In this document: one piece after another, positions 1 through 24,978 of the stretch
How positions within the stretch are numbered: position 1 is the stretch's first letter
Layout of the letters: every line of letters begins with the position of its first letter
Assembly (NCBI GenBank): GCA_030704615.1
Contig: CM060732.1
Span: 11,656,001 to 11,720,000, forward strand
Direction: 5' to 3'
Length of the DNA stretch: 64,000 nt
From: Takakia lepidozioides
Lineage: Eukaryota; Streptophyta; Takakiopsida; Takakiales; Takakiaceae
Program-made: the position numbers and the translations under genes
Notes under the pieces: generated by a model
The model's database searches: none
The model's input: the letters and a program-made list of their open reading frames with translations, nothing else
What the model was told of the DNA's origin: nothing

Positions 1-322
1 CCCATTATAATGGGTCAGCTATCCCCACCATCATGCCCCCCATATTGGGCACGGCACAATTGTTTTCTTTCGCACAGGGAGAGAGGAGGGGAGGGTTCTC
101 AGGAGAGGTGGATGTCTCCCAAACCTTGCTGCTGAGATATTTCATGCAAAGGTTGTAGAAATTCCATTCCCAAATTGTGGGCTACTAGCATAACCTTAAC
201 ATCAATCTGCATAGTCTTCATAAAAATCAGACTTGGGGTTTCCTACATGGATTAAAATCGGTTTAGACCTTGCTTTCCAAGAAGCACTCCGCAAAAAACA
301 TATGGACAGGAGCAAATGGAAG

Positions 323-1213
323 TTACCATATCCAGTTCCCACGGTCCTGCTGCAGCCCCTCCAGCGATCGACTGAGCAGCTTCACAGTCCGTGCAAACCC
401 CACTCCCAGAGCCGCCCGGTTGACGGATTCATAGGCCAGGCTATGAGCTTTATTTTCTTGGATGATCCTTTCGGCGAGAGAACGTGCAAAAGCATACTTA
501 TTGGAGGAGGCAGGGATGTCATTCACCAATGCCAACACCTGAGCACAGAAATATGCATCAGCCGAGAGAGGAGAGATCTCAAAGCACATAAATGTGAGTA
601 AGTCTATGTTACAACTGTTCCAAATTGATAGAAAAAAGGAATGCCTCATTCGATAGTTCCCGCGTCAACAGATCAAAGAATTTTTTAGACAATCTTGAAC
701 ACATTGTCATTATAGTCAATCTTACCTTGAAACTTAATAGTTAGAGCACTGGTCAAATGACAAACATCTAAAAGCCGATTCCACAGATGCAGTTTTAATG
801 ACTCTTATTACTTGCGTCAATAACTACTATGAAGTTATGAAGGTATAAGTTCTTTAGAACCTAACCTGAGAAAGGGCCCGGCCAATTCCGCTGCTGTTGA
901 GCTTCACACTTCGAAAGCTGCCATCACGCTTCTCCACAGCCCTACGTGGGAAACTCTCTCCACCATGATAACTGAGGGTCTCGAGCACGCTCGTCAGACC
1001 ATGCAAAGGGAAAGGCTTGGGTAGAAAGACAAGAACAAGGCGAGCGAAGCAGGCCATCATCCACCGGACTACCATACTCAAGGTTCGAAGCTGGTCGAAT
1101 AGAAGACGGAAGCTCTCCATCTCCGCTCCCCGCGACCGTGCGCCGGAGAACGTGTTTGAAATCCGGGCACTGAGCACTGCGGGGTCGACTACAGCCCCAC
1201 AAGTACCTGTCAT
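323..1213 (-). CDS. Conserved plant protein, unknown function (two exons)
   Basis: Two exons read on the minus strand. Exon 1 ends at 866 in a CAG|GTTAGG donor. Exon 2 runs 577-323 after a TTTGAG acceptor and joins in phase 0. Exon 2 encodes a well-formed segment (ISPLSADAYFCAQVLALVND, then VNRAALGVGFARTVKLLSRS) with the texture of a conserved plant family that I remember only as uncharacterised. Exon 1 contains a hydrophobic stretch (MACFARLVLVFL) followed by a charged region. The start is uncertain: in-frame ATGs lie at 1,261, 1,231, 1,213 and 1,120. I used 1,213; the one at 1,120 (MESFRLLFDQLR) is also plausible. The frame ends in TAA at 325-323. A GT donor just before it (ATG|GTAACT) means the gene could instead continue beyond the window. 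No function is claimed. Confidence 0.55.
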
Positions 1214-1261
1214 CGTTGCCTCCCGAAGCATCTTCCTGTCAACAAAATCGGAGAACCTCAA

Positions 1262-2519
1262 CTTATCCTCAGACTGGCTGATTCTTCCCTTCCTGAATCG
1301 AACTCCTCAACCCATTTCCATGACTTCTCCCAATCTACCAACGACGTCCCACTTTCAAACCAATCTCCTCTATCTCCTTCCCTCCCAAGCCCACCAAAAC
1401 TTAGCGAGACCGCTAGGGCGATACCTTCCAAAGACTGCCATCACACTTGGCGCTCTCTAATGCCAAGTCGTTCCCATAAACAGGGGAACTTAGACCATAC
1501 CTTCCTCAAGAAGAGGGCAACTGCTATGACAACTCTCAGTCCCCACCACAAGACACTTGCATGCGAACTGTTCTGACCTTCCCCCAAGGAGATGCAGACA
1601 AGATTTCCTGGGTTTCCAGACACATGGCCGAAAAATCTTCAACGCCCAGAAAAGAAATGTGCCGATGAGGCAGTCTTCCACCATCGCTTCCTCGTCGACC
1701 GACTCCAGTCCGACCTCCATGGGATCTTCGTTCGTTTGCTGGCGCTACAGTGATATCAGGACTGTATGATGCAATTTTCACTCATCAACATGTACCTATG
1801 ATTATGCAATGAGAAACAATCCATACAAAATGTTGCCCCTCCTTATGGAACCAAGAGATGATGACGGTCTTCCTAAAGGCATGCATTCACTACGGTTAGG
1901 AAGACCGTCATCATCTCTTGGCTGCATTACATGTTTTCTTACAAGGCTTGGTTGTCCAAGTTTAGTATGTTTATTGGCTCCTCTTTATTCTAAAAGGGAG
2001 ATTATGCATCAATGTCAAAAATTGCTAGGCCCCTCTTGTGCCTTTATCACCTTATTATCTCCTTTGTTGAAACCTACTTCCTTATTTGCTTTCTCCAGGT
2101 AACACCTCCATCAGGTAACATCTCTGTTATTGAGCAACTTACCAAAAATAAATGGATGAATGTATAAGATTATTATGGATGAAAGTAGATTTTATTAATC
2201 ACAAAGAGGAGCCATTACTCGACTAAGGTAACCTCACCAAAATCACACAAATAAGAAATACACCTAAAAACATGTTTTCTGGGTTATTTCGAATTAGGTT
2301 ATTTCTTCTATATGTGCAATGTAATTTGGAACCCATCCCAAGCTGTTTCTTAAATTTTGGAGCAGTTAAACTCATCCATTTCCATCATCCATCTACGATT
2401 TTTCATCCAATGATGTTGAAACATGTGTTTGTGTGAACCCTCGGACATCACTATATGACGGATTTGCAACGCTTTGATGTTGGAAATGGGGGGCTTTTGT
2501 AGGTGACGGTTATAGGTGG
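1262..2519. other. Intergenic, no gene seen; contains one perfect hairpin
   Basis: Upstream flank of the unknown gene and downstream flank of the LINE. I see no convincing coding frame. The only structured element is the inverted repeat at 1,851-1,921, listed separately. Confidence 0.5.
1851..1921. repeat. Perfect 26-bp inverted repeat with 19-nt loop
   Basis: Arm 1 is 1,851-1,876 and arm 2 is 1,896-1,921, perfect reverse complements, separated by 19 nt. The arm begins CCAAGAGATGATGACGG. The length and perfect pairing resemble a young miRNA or siRNA precursor or a small palindromic insertion. I do not recognise the arm as a known miRNA. Confidence 0.8.
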
Positions 2520-2849
2520 GGTGTTTTTTTTCTTTTTCTTTTTTTTCTTTAAAGGGGGACAGGGCCCTTGTAATCAAACTAAATGAAATAAAGGTTCACA
2601 TTAAGGTGGAAAAAATAACCGCCATGGAGGCCGTAGAGGCTCACTGAGGGGGAACTTCCCCGTGACCAAGCATACTAGCTAAGAGCAAAGCAAGCGGAGG
2701 AGCAGGATAAAGATGAGTGCAGCTAGTGCATGAGGAGAGATAAAGCAAGTGAGCCTAAAGAGCAAGGCTGATAAGCAGCCAAAGAGGATGATAACAAGTA
2801 GAACAGCTGCCTGGTGGCAAAAGTAGTACCCAAGTCTGGAGGAGGCTAA

Positions 2850-4440
2850 AAACGCAGCTGAGTCCTAGACTTGGCAACGCGAGGCTTCTTGTGCCTCCAA
2901 TTGAAGTCCACATCGCCCCCATCACCAGGAGATATCCCATGAATTGGGAGTGGAGACTTTCCAGCAGTACTGCATGTTGGAAAGACATGTTTCGAGAATG
3001 TCATTTTTGCCCCAGGACTGCTGAAAGTTGTTGATGAGCTGCCTGCCACGTTGTTCTGAAGATCTGAAAACAGCTACACACAAAATATCCCAAGCCTTCC
3101 TTCCCTCAATAAGCAGGTCTTGATAAATGCAAAAAAGCACAGACCTGCCCCTGGGGGGTCTCCCTTAAAAAACAAGAGCACGTCTAATCTTCCAAAGGTT
3201 CCATAAGGTTAAAGCTCTAAGACTTGCCCACACAGGGCAAACAGATGGCAAGTGAGCAGGCAAGAAATTCAAGAGCAAAGGAGAGGAGGGGGCTGGGGAT
3301 GGAAAAGACTCCCAACATGAGTAAAATCCTAACACAACTTTCCAAACTCTAGCAGGAAAGGGGCAGTCTACCATGCAGTGGTCGATGGACTCAGGGTGTG
3401 ACATGCATAAACCGCAAGCATCATTGTTGAATAAGGTCTTGGCATTGACAGACAAGATTCTATGAGCCAGTTTTCACAAGAAGCCTGAGATTTTGGCAAC
3501 CCTCTATTTTTTCCATATATCTTTCCACACCGAGTCCCAATTGGCTGATGACAGATTCAAATGCCCCCACTTTTCGGACCACCTAGAGAAGAAGGTTGTT
3601 ATGGGTCTCAACAACGAGTAACCTAACTTCACCGAATAAGCAAAGAAATGGGAGTGGTGCTCATCCTTCCAGCTCCATTCCCCGGGGTCAAACTGTAAAG
3701 CAGTCGAGAGGTAGCTTAGAAACCAAGTGAAACTGGAGTGCAAGGCCCATTGCAATCCCCGCCCCCTGCGGTGGGGCTGGGTTTGCATTTCCTTTGTCAT
3801 CAAGCACCCTTATGGGGTACAGTGATTGATTGTGCAAATCCGCATAGCCTGTCAGCTGCAGGTTTCCCTCACAGTCTGAAATGAACTGAATTCTAGAGGC
3901 TATCTGATCATTCATAGAAAGGACCAGCATGATAGTACCACCTCCGTTGGTTGTTGCAGCTGTCCAAGTTGGCAAGGCCTCCAAGTCACCTCCATTTCTC
4001 AGGGAAGTTATGGAATCTGGCACGACCGCAAGAAAAGAAGGCCATGCAGTGGCTCGTCTGGCCCCTACACTCTGTGACACTGCAGTTGGAAAGTGTCATG
4101 CTCCCAAGTATTGCCCAGATGAGTAAGACCTTTGTGCTCCTAGAAGGCCCACTTTGGTCTTTGCAGGGACACTGTTTGCGAGTTGAAAACATTGTTCCAA
4201 AACAGAGGTTGTCGCCAGGCCTGTGCAAAGTTTCCTGGTGGTCTTTGGGTAAGCTTATCCCTAAGAGAATGCCAATCAAGCAGCCCATATGGATTGCCAT
4301 GGGCGGGATCCCAAATACACGTTCACATTTTTCCCTTGAATTCAGTGACCCAGGCTGAGCGAAAGCCTTCCCCATCCTCCGGAAAGCAAAAGTTAGTGTA
4401 ATCGTCAAAGAAAGTATAGACGAGCGGGGTCACACAGATT
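2850..4440 (-). pseudogene. LINE ORF2 3' part with zinc-binding RT C-terminus
   Basis: Fragments in alternating frames. The clearest is 3,455-3,165, with NNDACGLCMSHPESIDHCMVDC and a following W-rich stretch, the zf-RVT pattern found at the C-terminus of plant LINE ORF2. Upstream, 3,803-3,504 gives the preceding segment (KLGYSLL and WDSVWKDIW). More ORF2-like sequence (DWHSLRDKL, PLFWNNVFN) is readable around 4,290-4,170 in a further frame. The ORF2 catalytic domains are absent. Confidence 0.65.
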
Positions 4441-4589
4441 GCTGCTCTGTCTCTCGCATAAGCCGATCCTGGGGCCCAGCCAGTCAAAGGCCTACTTTTG
4501 AAGGAGTGCAGCTCGAGGAAGCGCTAGGCTGATGTTGTCCAAGAGTTGCAGCTCTTCTTGCGAGAAATGGAATGAGGCCCATGCTTCCT

Positions 4590-5480
4590 TCATTCTGACT
4601 GGTGAAGATCATATGGCCGGTTGGGATTAACCCATTTGGACATGTCCTCACTTCGTTTCTTTTTTTTGGAGGATTGGCCTGCCTGAAGCCTTTTTGCATC
4701 CGATTCCAGGGAGACTTGCACTGTAGTACCTGGAGCTACCAGGTTAAATGAAGAGCCTACTTTGTCATTTGGCATGCAAGGGGGCTTGGAGGATTCAGAG
4801 CCGTTTTGCCTGCTGAGCTTTGGGCAGTTGGAGCGAATATGGCCTTCTCCATTGCAGATGAAGCATATCGTAGAGATGAGTTCTTCTTTGATTGAAACGA
4901 CTATGAACAAATCATCTAGAGTCGGCAGTTTGATCGAGGAACCAATGCGCTCAGTCTCCGGCATTAAGACAACCAACTTAGGTACTCCACTGTCTTTGGA
5001 GTAGTCGTAATTTGTAGCTTCGTTGTCAACGCTCTTGATGTTGTCTTGAATCGGCTCATAGACATTCAGCGAGTCAATGAAGGTGCCGAAGCTGGCGCCA
5101 ATTTCTGGTAGGGAAGTCAAGTAAGTGGCAGGTAGGTAAGGAATGGCGATGACCCTCGGTTTCCACATCACACCCTCTTTGTGACCCAAAACGTGGATTC
5201 AGGGCGTTTTGAGTTTTTCCTTGTCCAATTGCAGAACTGGCTAACTTGTGACCATCTGGGGTATGGAGTCGTCCCATATTGCATCCTCTGCCCTGGGAGA
5301 TTGCACATATGTGGATGGGCTTGGGCCTTTGCCCAAAATGGAATCCCCCGAACCGTTGGAAGTTGGGTAATTTTTAATAGTCCATTTTGCCTTCCCTCCG
5401 CTTACTGCCAGAGCTGAACCAGGTCGTCTTGCAGAGCCTCCTCTGCTTCCGCGTCTGCTTGAAGTTCCCTTAGTACTCAT
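4590..5480 (-). pseudogene. LINE ORF1 (gag-like, zinc knuckle), two in-frame stops
   Basis: One frame runs from an ATG at 5,480 (MSTKGTSSRRGSRGGSARR, basic N-terminus) to a stop at 4,590. It is interrupted at 5,243-5,241 (TAG) and again about 13 codons later (TGA). The second half holds the knuckle CFICNGEGHIRSNC (C-x2-C-x4-H-x4-C) and a basic KKKKR patch. In plant LINEs this protein binds the element RNA. The two nonsense codons make this copy non-functional. Confidence 0.7.
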
Positions 5481-6537
5481 TGTCTTAGCTTGAAGGTGGG
5501 GAAGTTGTGTGCTACGTAGAATCGGACAGCCTCACGATCACTAGCCACACACCAGGCACAACTAGGATTAGTGAGAAAAGCCCTGCATGGAACAGGCACT
5601 TTACAGATGGAGACAAGAGATGGCAGCAATTGAAGACGGAAGAGAGAGGGGAAATGTCGGTGTGGTGGTTGCAGGCTCTTCCAGCGGGAAGCAAACTTAA
5701 ACTTGAGATAAAACACCAGATAGGTTGTGAGAGAAATGGAGCCACAACATATCAATGCAGGCTGGGAGAGAAGGCAAGCAAGAAACCGAGCTGTATGCAA
5801 TTCAAAAATAAGGGCTAGAGTGAACACTTCCCTCCACTTCACCGTCATAATGAGAGAAGGGCATTATGGAACGCAGGAGAAACTATGCGGCGCTTTCAAT
5901 TTCAGTGCATCAGGCTTTCACGCTGCGCAAGGATGGAGGTTTGCAGACATTAGCTGGAGTCGCAGAGAAGCTAAAAGGAGTCCATCAGCTGGAAAAGGAA
6001 ACGCTGTGCTTGCACGGAGCCATAACTGCGAAATGAGCAATCTTGGGGAGGCGTGCCGCAGCCTAAGGAAGGCGGCCCATCAATGCATAGGGGAGATGGA
6101 GCATCTGATGATAAAGGGGGAGATTACCAAGGGAGGTAGAGAAAGGAGAGAAGTGGGGAGACGAAGAAAATTCTGTTAGTTCATGAGTTGGGAGGGCAGG
6201 CCCATAGAGATGTTTTTGTTCGTCTTTAGGGGATACTGAAAGTTGTGCCTAGCTTCAGTATACCTTAGCTTAGCCGAGGAGGTGCAAGGAGGACGAGATG
6301 GCCCGATCGTTGACAGAGAGAGCCAAAAACAGCTAAGTCCCTACTCTCCTCACCGCAACTTGCGGACCGATCTACATCGCCCCTCTCATCACTTTTGCCT
6401 CTTCGTTCAAAAAAGAAAAGAAAAGAAAAAGAAAAAAATCGGGGTGTTGGAATTGGGTGAGGTTACTTTAGCGGCTTGCTTTTTTTTTCTTTTTCTTTTA
6501 AATTGTTTTTTAAGCGGCTTGTTTTCAAACTATTCAT
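5481..6537. other. No gene seen; possible LINE leader, purine-rich tracts
   Basis: Contains ORFs of about 100-150 codons on both strands without recognisable motifs. 6,410-6,440 is an A/G-rich simple tract and 6,479-6,520 a T-rich one. The part up to about 5,900 may be the LINE 5' leader. Confidence 0.4.
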
Positions 6538-6705
6538 TAGCCCCAGTGGTTGGGTATAAACCTAGGTGATCCTGGGTTCAATCCTTCAACATGTGCCTTC
6601 AGACCTTCTATTGGGCCCTCGATGGCTTGTGTGTTGAGCAGTAGGCTCTGTAAATTCACTGGACGTTATAGAAACTTTAATTTAATTTAATTTAATGTCA
6701 TTGAT
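6538..6705 (+). mobile_element. tRNA-derived SINE with (TTTAA)n tail
   Basis: A pol III box A matches at 6,538-6,549 (TAGCCCCAGTGG) and box B at 6,575-6,585 (GGTTCAATCC), spaced as in a tRNA-like head. A unique body of about 90 bp follows, then CTGGACGTTATAGAAAC and a short tandem tail of TTTAA units ending near 6,695. The ACGTTATA motif before the tail also ends LINE 3' fragments at about 17,975 and 20,033, suggesting the SINE borrows that LINE's 3' end. Body boundaries are approximate. Confidence 0.6.
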
Positions 6706-7815
6706 TTTTCACAGTCTACAATGCAGTTTTTACAGTCCCGTGCACGGGCATTAAGCAAATCAGCACTTTGCCACCTTTATATTTTAAGAAAAAATTGGAT
6801 CTGTTGTTTGAAAATCGGAATGGTCCCAATGTTTTCAATGAAGTTAGGAAGGTCCTCACAATTTTTTGATTGGTCCCATCCATGCAATCCCTCAGATGAG
6901 GTTTGTACTAACCCATTGTTTCTTAAGGCTCGTGCAATGGCCCCCTCCAATCCATGCAATAAACCCCTATCCACTTTGCCCTTGTCGTTCTCTCACTTGC
7001 CAAACAGCCCTTTGCATCAGAGTAGAAACCCTGGTATAACAGATCTTCCCATAGATGCTACATGTTGTGCATGCCGCTCTTGCATGACAAGAGGAGATAG
7101 TTGGAAATACCAGTAAGGGCATTGGAGAGATTTATCGTGCTTGGTAGGGCAGAGCCTGTCACAACCACCCCATGTGGATGGATGCAAGAACTTGCAATGC
7201 CCTAAAGACCCAGCCAGGATTTCTTAGTTAGAGAGGATGGCACCTTACACCACATAAGGTTCGAGAGGAGGCACCTTACGTCGCATAAGGTTCCTGCTCT
7301 TGTGAGCCACCTGATCAAGGAAATCCCAGCCATCAAATTCCGAAATCCTTGCTGTTTCCTTACGCAGGGGGAGGCCCTGGGACGGGGGCCTTCCTGAAAC
7401 TTGGAGGCCTGGCATTCGGCGGTCCATTTGTGTTGCGAAATGGAGCCAAGAGTCACCAACATTCTACATACAACTTCATACTGTCATCCCGTACTCACAG
7501 AACTCAAATTCTCTGGGAGACATGGTTGAGCCAGCAAGAGTTCGTCTGCCAATTGGTAGATGATCACGCACGCATTTTCAAAGATATGACGAGTTTCATA
7601 CTTCCTCAGCCACAACTCATCACAAGCTGAACATCTTAACCTAGAAGTCATTATCCACAACGGTGCTGATGAATATCAGGTCGTAAACTAGGATTGCTCT
7701 AAACATTTTTGGGGACAACGTTGCCTTAACAATTGTGTCGTTGCTTTACCATTTTGAATATAGGCTATTCTAAATTGTAAGTGTACATTACAGAGGTGGT
7801 GGACAGCCGCATGGT
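6706..7815. other. Intergenic / IleRS 3' flank, no gene seen
   Basis: No coding signal. At about 7,238-7,291 a unit of about 30 bp is tandemly duplicated; each copy contains the short inverted repeat ACCTTA...TAAGGT. The IleRS 3' UTR lies here, but I see no clear AATAAA on the minus strand. Confidence 0.4.
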
Positions 7816-20985
<13,170 letters not shown>

Positions 20986-21042
20986 GGATGCGCTCCAAAC
21001 AGACCTCAAGAATGCGCACCAAATTAAACCCGAGCCACACAC

Positions 21043-24000
21043 CGTGGAAATCCAGAGAGAGAGAGAGAAACGAAAACGAATACAGTACCGAAATAACGAA
21101 ATACGAAGACGGAATACGAACGAGAACTGGAAAGCATTTGGGCTTGGCTAACTGAAAGTGGCCCTCATGAGACTCGCTTAACTTATGTTTGTTCATTCAA
21201 TCTTGCTGTGGGGTTGGAAGGGAATGGATTGCAGGGGCCAAAGCTCTTGACTTCCCTGAAGCAGGTGGGTTATAAGCCCCCTATCTCACAGATGCTTGTA
21301 CAGCACATTGATACATTTGTGGAGTTGCGGACCTTGTGAACAATTGCTGCTGGCCTGTATGACTACTGCTCACAATATAAGCTAGATGTCCATCTCATTA
21401 CATGCAAAGACAAGTGGTAAGGTACATAATCAAGCAGGGAGCATCACCTTCGATCCAAAAAGCACCTTTCACTGTCTAGATTTTTTCAGGGGTGTACGTG
21501 GTCAGAGAGTATGGTGATTCTGTCTTAATTTGATGAGGGTTAGGTGTGGTAATATCGGTCTTAAAAAGGCCCGGGGAATTGAGAGGTGTGCTGCCCATGA
21601 TCTGGAATGGGCTCCACTGTAAATTGACCCAGATAGTAGGTTGTTTATATGGTGGTGAGAATATGAAGCACCAATGAGGTGCTTGCGCAAAGGATGGTTG
21701 CTTTGCATATTGCCCCCTGTGGACTTCACAAAGATTTCTTCCCCCACCCCCCCGGCCCCCTTTCTTACCTTGCGGGGTTCCGTTGGGCTTCGTGCATGTC
21801 ATCTCTTTCTCTGTATGCAGATATGCATATATATACTCACCTCATAATGCTCTGCAAGAAGTAAAATGACATGGTCCAGGTACTCGCTTCTAAATATGTA
21901 ATTTAATGTGTCTCTCGTCTCACCAAAGGATGGACTCATGGTGCACAATTGTAGTAGAAAACCGACTCCATTGTCTGGTAGAACTACAGTTGTGAACAAT
22001 TGCTTTCTATGCATGTGAATCATGGAAGGAGTTGTAAAGATGTGGGGATGGCAGAGTGCTCCTGCCCTGACCAAAGGTCCTGTCGGCTCCTTGCGGTGTA
22101 CCTATGGAAGGTCTGATATCACGCAGCATATTGATGGGCCAGGCCAGGCGGTGGAGCCGAAATGGGTATGCAGTCTGGCAATGTGGAGACGGAAACACTT
22201 GCAAGCGATGGCTATGACACCTCCCCATCCTCCAGGGAAAACAAAGGAAGGTATCGAGATGTAATTCTTTACTTGTATTTCTGTGAGTCTTTGAGCTTTG
22301 GCCGTCGGAGTGATCCATGCTCCATATCGGCATTGATCCACCCCATCAGAAACTCCAAAAAGGTTTTATTGTAGTACAGGGGCTGTGGATAATGTCAGCG
22401 TAATGGACACCCTTGTATTCTGATCCTCGTAAAATGACACATCTCGCGTGTAGCCCATAGAAATCCCGCTGAAGTTCCAAGAGGCATCAGCATGTTGAGC
22501 TCATTAAGCTTAGTGTAGAGGGCAAGTTACCACAGATATGGCCCACTTCGCTGTGCTCCCTGAGAGCGACAACTGTCAGCCACACTGAGGAATGGAAACT
22601 CATCAATCTTTGGGGAGCCAGTTGTTAGCGTTTTCACCTACCAGGATTATGGATACGCAACCCAAGATGACATGGCGATTGTTCACATCTAATGGTAATC
22701 TGGCTTAGAACTGGAGACTAGAGTCACCTAACACACCTCTGGCTTTATGTAGTTGCACGTGGACCTTCGTGGTTTATCGGCCTGTTCCTGTTCTGCTTTG
22801 TGACGATAACCTCCAGGGTGGGCCAAATGCTGGCAGGTGTTCCATGGGCAGTCTGTCCGACAGGAGAGTTTTTTAAACCAGCATGTTTCTGAGCCCGTGT
22901 TCTGGGAGGTACAGAAGTGCTCTTCGTTCATGTAGCCAATGGATCTGAGCTGTCAAGATAGATTATGATACTGGAAAAGGCCTCAAACTCCGATCAGACT
23001 TCCAAACTCAGCCAAAAGAATTTCGAAGGGTGTGGTGCTTCGCACCCCTATCCGATTTGCAAGAAAAGAGATCTGGGATGGCACTATCTATAACTGACCC
23101 CCTATTCTCACACCTAGATAATTTTGTGGGAGTGACAACTGAGGTAATAAGGCACTTATGCAGGGATGGGCCGGTGAGGTGGAACTGGCTGCATCTCCCT
23201 TGACACTGAATGATGCTGCGAAGCCTCTACTGATTCTGTCACTTGCTGCAAGCTTATATCTGATAGAGGATGCGCCAATCCACCCCAGATATGTGTAGAT
23301 TCCGCTATCTCAATCTCAAGCCTGCATAGTGGCAGTGGTCTTTTCTCATCTGGGCTTTGGAATGTGTTGTAGACCAGGATCTTGGTTTGGTACAGTTTCA
23401 GGATAGTCTACACTGCAGCCCAAAATTCTTCAACAGATTGATCATCTGCCTATGTGTGTATAGGTTGAGGGGGGCATATCCAGACCGCGGATACACTATA
23501 TTTCAAATGAGTTCCTTGAGTATGTGGACTTAGATCACAAAGATGTGGGGGATAGTGGGTAGTATCACCCTGATGTTTTGTGCACCTCTTGAGGCCAAAT
23601 CTCCTGACAGTTGCACCTTGCTTATTGATATAATGGCATTTAGAGAGAGGGAGAGAAAGAGGTTATTTTCATGAAAATCCTCCAATAGCATTCCTCAATG
23701 AGACTCCCTCAATTAGGCTGCCAAAGATCTCTGCTGACTGGTCTTTGCATGCAGACCACGGCATAAGTATAGGACACCATGGGCAGGGCTTCATGTCAAA
23801 TCCTTTGCAGCAGCGGGACGACAGGTCCAGTAAGGTATCTCCTCGCCCAATCATGTTTAGTTCCTGGAACAGAAAGAGACACTGATCTTTTTTGGCTGAA
23901 ACTGGTATCCATATGATGCATTTCTGGGACCTGACCACGGTTTTCAGTTTCTTTCATCAATGAACACTGAGATAGTTAACTGTAACACCTGCCATAGTTT

Positions 24001-24323
24001 ACAGTTGGATGAGTTGATGGTCAATCCACAATGACTGAAGTTTATGCAAAGTTGTGGCCTGTTGTCGCTGTGGTTTTTACAGGAAAGTCCAAGACCACGA
24101 GACTTTAGACATACGCACACAAAGGAAGTCACTTGGATCAAAAGTCGGTCAAACCCATGGTGGGTGAAAGCAGAGCTAGCTGCCATGATTCCAGGTCGAG
24201 CCCAACCTGGTGATGTTTCTAATGTTAGTGTATACCGTGGAGGTGCAGAATACAACGGGTATTGTAAGCTCCGCAAGCAAATAGAATGGTATAGTTTATT
24301 GCAATCTGCAGCCAGAAGCCTGT
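21043..24323. other. Intergenic, no gene seen
   Basis: IleRS 5' flank followed by about 3 kb of sequence without convincing coding frames on either strand. Short ORFs of 60-110 codons lack recognisable motifs. The texture suggests old degenerate repeats. Confidence 0.45.
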
Positions 24324-24480
24324 CTTTCGGGATAGATCTTTCTTTCCACACATCCCAGAGCTTTGAGATGTGGTATGTCTTGTAATTGTAATTGAGCCAT
24401 GCTGGATGGTAAGGTTGAATCACTCACAGATGATGCCATCAAATTGGTGGTAGGGTAGCTCCTCCACTGTTGCAGCATAA
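24324..24480 (+). pseudogene. Relic duplicate of the PPR gene 5' end
   Basis: Aligns with 25,216-25,384, which spans the start codon region of the intact PPR gene. Shared blocks are CCCAGAGCTTTGAGAT, GTTGAATCACTCACAGA and CATCAAATTGG, then TAGCTCC. No PPR repeats follow, so it is a truncated direct duplicate lying about 890 bp upstream. Confidence 0.65.
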
Positions 24481-24851
24481 TTGGTTTTGTTTTTGGTGTG
24501 ATTCATGGCTGCATTAATAACAATGCCTGCAATCTGTAGCAAGAAGCCTATCCTTATGGACAGATCTGTACGTTTTTTTCAATCTAACACTAATATGAGA
24601 ATGACATATTGTTAGAGGTTCTAAGAGGGAACCTATAACTATTTCCCAGCCATGAGGCGCGAGCGCAGTGATCCATCAGCAAACATGGCTGATGATGTCC
24701 AAGCATGGGCGCAGTGTCTAACGCCCCACCCATTTATGCTCCATCCGTTACACGGAAAGAGACGGACGGATCCAATAGGGTGACTTAGTCACCAGAGGAT
24801 GACCACCCTTTAGTTAGAAAGTAGAAAAGACATGGTGGGAGGAAATTCAGG

Positions 24852-24943
24852 CAAATGAGTTTTCGGGGAGCTACAGTCATTACAAGCTCAGCTAGTGCAA
24901 TACCTGTAGTAGGAGACACTATAGCAACTCGGCCTTGGGGTGG
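24852..24943 (+). pseudogene. Nuclear insertion of mitochondrial cob fragment
   Basis: The plus-strand frame reads MSFRGATVITSSASAIPVV, then GDTIATRPWGG. This is the conserved segment of mitochondrial cytochrome b that normally reads SFWGATVITSLASAIPVV and GDTIVTWLWGG. The differences (R for W, S for L, A for V, R for W, P for L) are each one C in place of T, the pattern of genomic, unedited C-to-U sites. The stretch is only about 90 bp and not a gene. Confidence 0.8.
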
Positions 24944-24944
24944 C

Positions 24945-24978
<34 letters not shown>
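24945..24978 (+). pseudogene. 16S rRNA scrap (plastid/bacterial type)
   Basis: 34 nt fused directly to the cob fragment, including ACTCCTACGGGAGGCAGCAG, the universally conserved small-subunit rRNA segment around E. coli position 340-357. From memory, the flanking bases fit plastid or bacterial 16S better than plant mitochondrial 18S. It is a mosaic organelle scrap, not an rRNA gene. Confidence 0.8.

Larger units (their letters stand above)
2520..5480 (-). mobile_element. L1-type LINE, internally deleted and decayed
   Basis: A non-LTR retrotransposon in minus orientation. ORF1 with a CCHC knuckle lies at 5,480-4,590, degenerate 3' ORF2 sequence at about 4,440-2,850, a 3' UTR follows, and the A-rich tail shows as a T-rich tract at 2,522-2,552 on the plus strand. 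The endonuclease and most of the reverse transcriptase are missing: only about 200 bp separate the ORF1 stop from recognisable late ORF2. The remaining ORF2 is split over several frames with stops. It seems to belong to the same family as the fragment at 34.7-36.7 kb, since both carry similarly spaced C-terminal segments. The 5' limit is uncertain; up to about 5.9 kb could be its leader. Confidence 0.75.

Noticed and set aside
24945-24978. A 16S rRNA gene, because of the universal primer-site sequence
   Set aside because: Only 34 nt match and the flanks are cob and unrelated DNA. It is an organelle scrap, not a gene.
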